22,639 bases of DNA from Strongylocentrotus pallidus (Eukaryota; Echinodermata; Echinoidea; Camarodonta; Strongylocentrotidae). Both the position numbers and the translations under genes were made by a program. The DNA is taken from positions 29,178,671 to 29,201,309 of the forward strand of contig JARBES010000131.1 of NCBI GenBank assembly GCA_030265145.1, in the 5' to 3' direction. Below the pieces are notes generated by a model. It ran no database searches. It was not told the origin of the DNA and worked only from the letters and a program-made list of their open reading frames with translations. Positions 21,001-22,639 of the stretch are shown in pieces (position 1 is the stretch's first letter; each line of letters begins with the position of its first letter).

Positions 21001-22639
21001 ACCAAGTCGAATGATGCAAATAGTTGATGGAATACATTTATTTTAAAGGTACCAAGAGAAATTTAACTTGTTTCATTTTACTTTACTTTCTAATATGTTT
21101 TATCTTACTTAATAACAATGATGAATCAATCCGACAGCTGCAATATTAAACTTAACATTAATGATATTTTCTTGGCATATTTTAGATGTCCGCGATGCAG
21201 CACCCAAGTTCATCAAGCCCTTGGAGAACACCATGGCGATCGAAGGTAACGCTGGTCGCTTTGAGTGTGAGGTCTCCGCCCTCTCTGAACCTCTAATCAC
21301 CTGGTTCCGAGGCAAGCAAGAACTCATTATCAGTATCAAGTACAAGATGCTCTACGATGACCGCAAATACACCCTCATAGTTCAAGATTCCGAGTTTGAT
21401 GATATCGATGAGTACACCTGCAAGGCAGTCAACTCTTACGGACATGCTACCTCATCTGCCAGCCTAGATGTGCAATGTGAGTTATTTTATCATAAAGATT
21501 GAGATCTGTAGTGTGCTTTGATAGCTCTTAGTGGATCACTATCAAACTGCAACCTTTTTGCTCCTGTGATTTTGATATTTCCTCCTTTACGCTAATAAAC
21601 GTTAATCTGAAACTAAACATCATAAAATTATTATCAAATGCAATTAATTATCCTAATTGTTTCTTTTTCAATACAGTGCTTGATGCGAAAGAGCTAGACA
21701 CGAGAGGAGAACGTAGAGGTCTGGACATGAAGAGAAAGAAGTAAGTAATTTCATTTCATTTTCCGTCACAAATTATCTTGTTTTTGTCTCTGGTCTTTTC
21801 GTGTTTGGTATAGATAACTGTAGACTACTCATGAAAGGTAGAATGAAAGGAAAAACATTTTCGAAATATATTTTTAGGATTTTTTTTTTTTTTAAGTGTT
21901 TCTAATATCTTATGCAAATATTCGAAAGATATGAGTATGTTTAATATGTTTCGTAGATTTGTGTGAATTTGGAAGAAGATCTTATTCATATCTTTTACAG
22001 ATGATACACGAAGGACAAATGTTAACTTAAGTCGAATTAAATCAAGAATGGTTCTACATCTTATGAAGATATGTGCAGGAAATGTTGTCCCCCTGTATTA
22101 TGTCCACACTATTATATCATGAAGGAAAACAAGGCTCACCTAATCTTTCTTTAAAGGGATTGGGTAACTTTGTCTCAGATTCTGAAACAAAATCGTGGAT
22201 TTAGCTCGTGCTGCAATGATAATTATAAACCTTTATTTTATTCAGGAACCCATGACTTTTACAAGCTGATCGCCTGTCTGATTATCAAGATATTTATGCT
22301 TGGAAATCGAAATTTTAAAAATTCGTTTTCCTAACGGTTTTCATAACACTGCAGTCTATTGGGGAAGTGAGTATGGTAAAACCGGTCACTCAAGGATTTT
22401 TACTTTTTTGAGGCACTTCATGATCTTTTTGAAGCGCAATTTTGTAAGGCTTCATTATTGCACCATATCACAGACACTGAAAACAAGTAGGGCCATGCAT
22501 CTCAAATTGAACATTGTTGAACGATGCTATTAACCATTGTACATCGTATTCATTATAATTTCATCGTATTAGGATTCCTCTCGGTGAACGAGCTAAGAAG
22601 CTCAGGAAAGCCCAGGCCGAGGCACCAAGCAGTGACAAG
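1..22639 (+). CDS. Titin/twitchin-family giant muscle protein kinase, internal part (30 exons, 5' and 3' incomplete)
   Basis: One gene fills the window. Thirty exons join into a single frame of about 2088 residues, with GT/AG borders and matching phases at all 29 introns. The domain order is Fn(end)-Fn-Ig-Fn-Fn-Ig-Ig-Fn-Fn-Fn-Ig-Ig-Fn-Fn-Ig-Ig-Fn-linker-kinase-basic tail-Ig-charged linker. Members of this family are sarcomeric proteins: the Ig/Fn chain lies along the thick filament as spacer and elastic element, and the single kinase near the C-terminus is thought to respond to stretch. Ig-Ig-Fn-kinase-Ig separates titin/twitchin from MLCK and obscurin/UNC-89. The catalytic motifs are twitchin/MLCK-like; the regulatory tail seems titin-like, so I do not choose an ortholog. 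No start codon, final stop codon, promoter or last exon is present. Introns of 300-450 bases not listed separately (51-470, 1638-2016, 2791-3110, 3375-3726, 4012-4414, 4718-5104, 7913-8354, 12640-12996, 13884-14219, 15083-15405, 16470-16843, 18927-19306, 20770-21185), and the intron at 780-1349, are AT-rich and show no other gene. Confidence 0.95.
471..779 (+). CDS. Exon 2: complete Fn3 domain
   Basis: A phase 1-1 exon of 309 bases (window residues about 17-119). It starts with a PDQPGK linker. It carries the Fn3 hallmarks: LTWSRP with the B-strand Trp, the DGG turn, YIVEKRE, an LSEGKEYEFRV F strand and a VNKAG loop. This is the A-band/thick-filament type of Fn3 found in titin and twitchin. 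The acceptor is tgcag at 466-470 and the donor GTAAGT at 780. One domain per exon is the rule in this gene. Confidence 0.92.
1350..1637 (+). CDS. Exon 3: Ig (I-set) domain
   Basis: A phase 1-1 exon of 288 bases (residues about 120-215). It begins APKID and has the A-band Ig signature: a buried Trp in PTPTVAWLIED, then DSGTYTIKISNKAG for strands F and G, ending IIRVAVL. The position of the usual B-strand Cys holds another residue (HLDVPISG), as is common in titin-type Igs that have no disulfide. Confidence 0.92.
2017..2319 (+). CDS. Exon 4: Fn3 domain
   Basis: A phase 1-1 exon of 303 bases (residues about 216-316). It starts DKPSAPEGP and shows LAWEPPKDDGG, GYILERRE, a conserved Trp in FRWTRV, and YLFRVRAISKYGESEP. 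The donor is GTAAGG. It is the first of an Fn-Fn pair that follows an Ig, the basic thick-filament repeat of the family. Confidence 0.92.
2488..2790 (+). CDS. Exon 5: Fn3 domain
   Basis: A phase 1-1 exon of 303 bases (residues about 317-417), separated from exon 4 by only a 168-base intron, the shortest in the window. Fn3 motifs: KPPAPGVP start, LSWQPPHSDGG, YILEIKE, the Trp in TRWLRA, GLSKGREYEFRV and AENEAGLG. Confidence 0.92.
3111..3374 (+). CDS. Exon 6: short, Cys-rich Ig domain
   Basis: A phase 1-1 exon of 264 bases (residues about 418-505), the shortest complete single-exon domain here. It reads FIEPLKDVSAKAG, then TLECRIS, VKWMKDG and DTGKYSCECG, so both canonical Ig cysteines are present, plus two more in the last strands. 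It looks more like the obscurin/I-band type of Ig than its A-band neighbours. The donor GTTCGT is weaker than the others. Confidence 0.9.
3727..4011 (+). CDS. Exon 7: Ig domain
   Basis: A phase 1-1 exon of 285 bases (residues about 506-600). It directly follows the Ig of exon 6, giving an Ig-Ig pair. The start is PPTIDVKAY, the buried Trp lies in SPKVEWHRHD, and the F strand reads GDTGKFSITLTNEAG. It is the A-band type, ending in IIRVNVI. There is no Cys in the usual F-strand position. Confidence 0.92.
4415..4717 (+). CDS. Exon 8: Fn3 domain
   Basis: A phase 1-1 exon of 303 bases (residues about 601-701), the first of three Fn3 domains in a row. Motifs: VPGPPIGP start, LSWEPPKDDGG, YTVEQRE, the Trp of RMWTSV, KVEYEFRV and AENINGVG. 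Acceptor TAG at 4412-4414, donor GTAAGT. Confidence 0.92.
5105..5410 (+). CDS. Exon 9: Fn3 domain
   Basis: A phase 1-1 exon of 306 bases (residues about 702-803), second of the Fn triplet. Motifs: PTPPGKPEI start, LTWSEPSHDGG, GYIIERRE, the Trp of KQWNRV, YEFRISAVNDTGIG. A 1178-base intron follows. Confidence 0.92.
5411..6588 (+). other. Intron 9, 1178 bases
   Basis: AT-rich intron between the second and third Fn3 domains of the triplet. I see no open coding stretch of note and no clear repeat. One acceptor-like site near 6193 is followed after eleven codons by a stop beside an AATAAA; I treated it as chance (see rejected items). Confidence 0.8.
6589..6888 (+). CDS. Exon 10: Fn3 domain
   Basis: A phase 1-1 exon of 300 bases (residues about 804-903), third of the Fn triplet. 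It has a strong pyrimidine tract before the acceptor at 6587-6588. Motifs: TPPGAPIIGD, LSWSAPSTDGG, YIVERRL, the Trp of MWTDRT, EYTFRVTAVNAAGNE. An open frame runs upstream of the acceptor to about 6420, but that stretch is intron. Confidence 0.92.
6889..7800 (+). other. Intron 10, 912 bases
   Basis: AT-rich intron. It ends in a long pyrimidine tract before the acceptor at 7799-7800. I see no coding potential and no repeat with defined ends. Confidence 0.8.
7801..7912 (+). CDS. Exon 11: first half of a split Ig domain
   Basis: A 112-base exon, phase 1 in and phase 2 out (residues about 904-941). It encodes strands A to C of an Ig: APSILIEI, VAEGQTGMFMCKISGSPKPKVSW. The exon stops two bases into the codon of the buried Trp (TG|G), so the intron cuts the domain at its core. 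Continues in exon 12. Confidence 0.9.
8355..8527 (+). CDS. Exon 12: second half of the split Ig domain
   Basis: A 173-base exon, phase 2 in and phase 1 out (residues about 941-998). It completes the Trp codon and encodes strands C' to G: GKELVTGRKH, FKIVVMSVTDYETGMYTII and AKNKHGSVRSSAELLI. The D-x-G-x-Y motif of the F strand is present (YETGMYT), without the Cys. Confidence 0.9.
8528..9331 (+). other. Intron 12, 804 bases, with a MITE
   Basis: AT-rich intron. Just after the donor it holds a 188-base inverted-repeat element with TTAA duplications (8563-8750, listed separately). The rest shows no gene. An A-run precedes the acceptor at 9330-9331. Confidence 0.8.
8559..8754. mobile_element. 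Non-autonomous DNA transposon (MITE) with TTAA target-site duplication
   Basis: The element spans 8563-8750 (188 bases). The left end AGCCCCACTGCACTA and the reverse complement of the right end AGCTCCACCGCACTA match at 13 of 15 bases. TTAA lies directly outside each end (8559-8562 and 8751-8754), as made by piggyBac-like transposases. It has no coding capacity and is more GC-rich than the intron around it. A small palindrome, AGGGA...TCCCT, lies near the right end (about 8708-8724). The family cannot be named without a repeat library; the ends do not begin with the usual piggyBac CCC. Confidence 0.75.
9332..9491 (+). CDS. Exon 13: first part of a second split Ig domain
   Basis: A 160-base exon, phase 1 in and phase 2 out (residues about 999-1052). 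It encodes strands A to D: PPKLSLDRHLQDLSVRAGQ, IPVTLTYGTPKPTFTWRR and DGEELDTRGRYR, interrupted after AG of the last Arg codon. The second half can come from exon 14, more than 3 kb away, or possibly from a candidate exon at 9969. Confidence 0.9.
9969..10230 (+). CDS. Candidate alternative terminal exon giving a kinase-less isoform
   Basis: A good acceptor (pyrimidine tract, then acag at 9965-9968) opens a stretch that joins exon 13 in phase 2 and stays open for 86 codons to TGA at 10228-10230. The first 55 or so codons look coding: higher GC, reading STKEQGRVHDFELPDLGG then LSGFYTLKTEKLL. This can be laid over the E-F strands of the normal second half (DSGTYTLEAVN in exon 14). Then the peptide becomes basic (KKLRHRH) and ends in about 17 hydrophobic residues (FFLLFHVLVAAYFTIFI). 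No plausible donor follows. An AATAAA lies at 10219-10224, slightly too early but usable. If spliced in, the protein would end within this Ig, before the kinase. The hydrophobic end may simply reflect T-rich intron DNA, and the exon may be a decayed duplicate. Confidence 0.4.
10219..10224 (+). promoter_or_regulatory. Possible polyadenylation signal AATAAA
   Basis: AATAAA just upstream of the TGA that closes the candidate alternative terminal exon. A cleavage site would be expected 10-30 bases later (about 10235-10255). The hexamer is frequent by chance in AT-rich introns, so it supports the terminal-exon idea only weakly. Confidence 0.25.
10700..10901. repeat. Inverted repeat, possible small element
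   Basis: GAGTTTACAAACGTATTT at 10700-10717 matches the reverse complement of 10884-10901 at 17 of 18 bases, including the outer 12 perfectly. The unit is 202 bases and is flanked by CA on both sides. It could be an old MITE or a hairpin of chance origin. The inside is AT-rich with no frame. Confidence 0.4.
12509..12639 (+). CDS. Exon 14: second half of the second split Ig domain
   Basis: A 131-base exon, phase 2 in and phase 1 out (residues about 1052-1095). Joined to exon 13 it completes the Arg codon and gives strands E to G: GGIAELYVKDAEREDSGTY, TLEAVNELGRHSITARVNVL. With exon 13 it forms a full A-band Ig of normal length. An open frame also runs a few codons upstream of the acceptor, but the phase fits the splice at 12508. 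Confidence 0.9.
12997..13296 (+). CDS. Exon 15: Fn3 domain
   Basis: A phase 1-1 exon of 300 bases (residues about 1096-1195). Motifs: RPGPPQGPI, FTWTPPLDDGG, YQVSIRE in place of the usual Y-x-VE-x-R, the Trp of PHWQPL, YVLRVTAENQYGTS. It is the first Fn of the pair between two Ig-Ig pairs before the kinase. Confidence 0.92.
13581..13883 (+). CDS. Exon 16: Fn3 domain
   Basis: A phase 1-1 exon of 303 bases (residues about 1196-1296). Motifs: PPSAPGRP, VSWTAPSSDGG, GYIIERRD, the Trp of QRWIKA, EYEFRVMAENSMGSSEP. Donor GTGAGT. Confidence 0.92.
14220..14504 (+). CDS. Exon 17: Ig domain (counterpart of titin A168)
   Basis: A phase 1-1 exon of 285 bases (residues about 1297-1391). It starts VPPQFVSKPQNAHVAEGKS, then VTCQVSGYPAPEVRWYR with the B-strand Cys and the buried Trp, and EDVGEISVTVTNKGG. 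It is the first Ig of the pair that precedes the last Fn3 before the kinase. By position it corresponds to A168 of titin A168-A170, the MuRF1-binding tract in vertebrates. Whether that binding exists here is unknown. Confidence 0.92.
14795..15082 (+). CDS. Exon 18: Ig domain (counterpart of titin A169)
   Basis: A phase 1-1 exon of 288 bases (residues about 1392-1487). It begins MPKLTLPARL, has a long A' strand (TPIHLLLGEYIMLKVPF), the Trp of PSIKWDRDG, and EDAGKYSVVASNELG. Second Ig of the Ig-Ig-Fn unit before the kinase. Confidence 0.92.
15406..15693 (+). CDS. Exon 19: Fn3 domain just before the kinase
   Basis: A phase 1-1 exon of 288 bases (residues about 1488-1583). Motifs: GHPDSPRNLECLEITSEA (from the splice junction, R precedes), LAWNPPIYDGG, YMVEKRE, the Trp of LTWARV, YQFRVTAFNMYGASEP. 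It is the counterpart of titin A170 and of twitchin Fn31, the domain that packs near the kinase N-terminal linker. Confidence 0.92.
15694..16318 (+). other. Intron 19, 625 bases
   Basis: AT-rich intron between the last Fn3 exon and the kinase linker exon. It contains a truncated transposon end (15971-16023). No other coding signal is seen. Confidence 0.8.
15971..16023. mobile_element. Truncated MITE end (TTTATGAAACACCCCC terminus)
   Basis: The stretch ends in CTTTATGAAACACCCCC. Its reverse complement begins GGGGGTGTTTCATAAA, which matches the terminus of the element at 19485-19641 (GGGGGCGTTTCACAAA) at 14 of 16 bases. Inside, short near-repeats of TCGTAAAGTCAT / GTAACTTTATGAA resemble small elements I associate with sea-urchin DNA. 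The opposite end is not found, so this is a fragment. Confidence 0.5.
16319..16469 (+). CDS. Exon 20: kinase N-terminal linker and start of kinase domain
   Basis: A 151-base exon, phase 1 in, phase 2 out (residues about 1584-1634). It encodes a charged, aromatic linker (FEDYEGKRRFYDSLVDYD, then GPHPFVNREGSIYDYY) and the first kinase strand ILEELG. The YD-rich linker fits the N-linker that in twitchin wraps over the kinase and is released by stretch. The Gly-rich loop begins here and finishes in exon 21. Confidence 0.9.
16844..17044 (+). CDS. Exon 21: kinase N-lobe (Gly-rich loop, ATP Lys, helix C)
   Basis: A 201-base exon, phase 2 in and out (residues about 1634-1701). With exon 20 it forms the loop GRGSYGIVYRA (G-x-G-x-x-G intact). 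The ATP-binding Lys is in WAAKF (codon 16905-16907) and its helix C partner Glu in HREIEVM (codon 16950-16952). It goes on to LLNLHEVFETNEEVIMILE, strands 4 and 5. All N-lobe catalytic residues are present. Confidence 0.93.
17299..17440 (+). CDS. Exon 22: kinase hinge to catalytic loop
   Basis: A 142-base exon, phase 2 in and phase 0 out (residues about 1701-1748). It reads FLSGGELFDRLVDE after the hinge, helix E with YMKQTCEGVKHMHE, and the catalytic loop HLDLK with the proton-acceptor Asp at 17432-17434. HLD in place of HRD is the normal form in MLCK and twitchin; titin has HFD. Confidence 0.93.
17441..17935 (+). other. Intron 22, 495 bases
   Basis: AT-rich intron cutting the catalytic loop between HLDLK and PEN. 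No gene or defined repeat seen. Confidence 0.75.
17936..18135 (+). CDS. Exon 23: kinase activation segment
   Basis: A 200-base exon, phase 0 in and phase 2 out (residues about 1749-1815). It starts PENVM, with the Mg-binding DFG at 17987-17995, then the P+1 loop FGTPDFIAPEV (APE at 18059-18067) and TDMWALGVIAYLM of helix F. Titin has EFG and two Tyr before APE; here the motifs are intact and Phe-Ile stand in that place, as in MLCK-like active kinases. Confidence 0.94.
18136..18773 (+). other. Intron 23, 638 bases
   Basis: AT-rich intron inside the kinase C-lobe. No gene or defined repeat is seen. Confidence 0.75.
18774..18926 (+). CDS. Exon 24: kinase C-lobe
   Basis: A 153-base exon, phase 2 in and out (residues about 1815-1866). 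It encodes LSGISPFEGETDRETLKNV, then EWDFDEEAFADISDEGLDW and IERILIKGK. The LSG-x-SPF and W-x-FD-x-E-x-F motifs are typical of the CaM-kinase group, including MLCK, titin and twitchin. Confidence 0.93.
19225..19272. repeat. Short tandem repeats
   Basis: Two copies of TTTGGTTTTA (19225-19244) and, a few bases on, an AT dinucleotide run (19257-19272), shortly before the acceptor of exon 25. Likely simple intronic repeats. Confidence 0.8.
19307..19352 (+). CDS. Exon 25: end of kinase domain (46 bases)
   Basis: A very short exon, phase 2 in and phase 0 out (residues about 1866-1881), giving GRMTIQEALDHPWLQ. R-x-(T/S)-x-x-EAL-x-HPWL is the standard last subdomain of CaM-kinase-group kinases. The kinase domain (about residue 1625 to 1881) is thus complete, about 257 residues. 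Confidence 0.9.
19353..19950 (+). other. Intron 25, 598 bases, with a hairpin MITE
   Basis: Intron separating kinase and regulatory tail. It carries the inverted-repeat element at 19485-19641 and, near its end, a tandem pair of ATAAGGAATAT (19908-19929), 21 bases before the exon. Confidence 0.8.
19485..19641. mobile_element. Hairpin-type MITE with GGGGGCGTTTCACAAA ends
   Basis: The left end GGGGGCGTTTCACAAA (19485-19500) is repeated in inverse at the right as TTTGTGAAACGCCCCC, followed by a C run (14 C in all, 19628-19641). Inside the ends, GTGACAAATGACA on the left and its near-inverse TGTCATTTGTCA-type sequence on the right (about 19580-19605) extend the symmetry, so the 157-base unit could fold into a long hairpin. 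It has no coding capacity. The C-run has probably grown by slippage, which blurs the right border; no clear target duplication is resolved. The ends match the fragment at 15971-16023. Confidence 0.75.
19951..20037 (+). CDS. Exon 26: basic regulatory tail after the kinase
   Basis: An 87-base exon, phase 0 in and out (residues about 1882-1910). It encodes a strongly basic, probably helical stretch: METDEMARRRARRLDNSR, then LRKYRDKNAPK. In titin and twitchin the segment right after the kinase folds back into the catalytic cleft as an autoinhibitory tail, and part of it can bind calmodulin. The position and charge fit that role. The donor GTTAGC is weaker than most. Confidence 0.88.
20038..20657 (+). 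other. Intron 26, 620 bases
   Basis: AT-rich intron between the two tail exons. Long open frames there are low-complexity and AT-driven. No gene or repeat with ends seen. Confidence 0.75.
20658..20769 (+). CDS. Exon 27: second part of regulatory tail
   Basis: A 112-base exon, phase 0 in and phase 1 out (residues about 1911-1948): GAGRTVNAIGHLAHGGALRE, then MHKMYRGKPLMERECYM. The VNAIGHLAHGGALR stretch can be aligned with titin VSAARISCGGAIR (from memory), the end of the titin kinase autoinhibitory tail. It links the tail to the following Ig. Confidence 0.88.
21186..21476 (+). CDS. Exon 28: Ig domain after the kinase (M-band M1 counterpart)
   Basis: A phase 1-1 exon of 291 bases (residues about 1948-2045). 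It begins APKFIKPLENTMAIEGNAG and has both Ig cysteines (RFECEV and EYTCKAV), the Trp in ITWFRG, YTLIVQDSEFDDIDEYTC and NSYGHATSSASLDV. By position it is titin M1 or the first Ig after the twitchin kinase. Confidence 0.93.
21677..21740 (+). CDS. Exon 29: charged linker
   Basis: A 64-base exon, phase 1 in and phase 2 out (residues about 2045-2066), encoding LDAKELDTRGERRGLDMKRK. It is rich in charged residues and has no domain fold I recognise. In titin a basic linker also follows M1, whereas in twitchin the next Ig follows closely. Confidence 0.85.
21741..22572 (+). other. Intron 29, 832 bases
   Basis: AT-rich intron. The part near 22150-22450 is less AT-rich and may be an old dispersed repeat, but I find no matching ends. 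The open frame near 22300 has no coding features. A short acceptor (attag) precedes exon 30. Confidence 0.7.
22573..22639 (+). CDS. Exon 30 (partial): charged linker continuing past the window
   Basis: The frame carries on from exon 29 (AA|G) with IPLGERAKKLRKAQAEAPSS and on to the last base. The peptide is Lys/Arg/Glu/Ala-rich and possibly helical. No donor is seen before the window ends, so exon and protein continue. Confidence 0.8.

Noticed and set aside
22150-22450. Less AT-rich stretch of intron 29 that looked like a dispersed repeat (AAAGGGATTGGGTAAC near its left side).
   Set aside because: I found no inverse copy of that end, no tandem structure and no target duplication.

Overview
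The window is an internal piece of one large, intron-rich animal gene on the + strand. It encodes a giant muscle protein of the titin/twitchin family. I can place 30 coding exons. The first is the cut 3' end of an exon at base 1, and the last runs off the end at base 22639. Spliced together they give one uninterrupted frame of about 2088 residues. Every junction keeps frame with GT/AG borders, and exons are clearly more GC-rich than the AT-rich introns. No second gene and no minus-strand gene is supported.

Layout: bases 1-15693 encode a chain of fibronectin type III (Fn) and immunoglobulin (Ig) domains in the order Fn(end)-Fn-Ig-Fn-Fn-Ig-Ig-Fn-Fn-Fn-Ig-Ig-Fn-Fn-Ig-Ig-Fn. Almost every domain is exactly one exon with phase-1 borders. 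Two adjacent Igs (7801-8527 and 9332-12639) are each split by a phase-2 intron. Bases 16319-19352 carry an N-terminal linker and a complete, apparently active protein kinase domain in six exons. Bases 19951-20769 carry a basic regulatory tail, 21186-21476 an Ig, and 21677-22639 a charged linker that continues beyond the window. Ig-Ig-Fn-kinase-Ig is the hallmark order of titin and twitchin. The catalytic motifs resemble twitchin/MLCK, while the tail and the charged linker after the first post-kinase Ig look more titin-like (comparison from memory).

The most interesting candidate is in the 3 kb intron that splits the second split Ig. A strong acceptor at 9968 opens an in-frame stretch of 86 codons. 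It resembles an alternative second half of the Ig, then becomes hydrophobic, then stops next to an AATAAA. If used, it would make a short isoform lacking the kinase.

The introns also hold non-autonomous DNA transposon remains: a 188-bp element with TTAA target duplications (8563-8750), a hairpin-type element with GGGGGCGTTTCACAAA ends (19485-19641), a truncated relative of that end (15971-16023), and a possible 202-bp inverted-repeat element (10700-10901). These ends resemble small elements I associate with sea-urchin genomes. Together with a titin/twitchin gene mixing both traits, this suggests an invertebrate deuterostome, perhaps an echinoderm, but the assignment is an inference at modest confidence.
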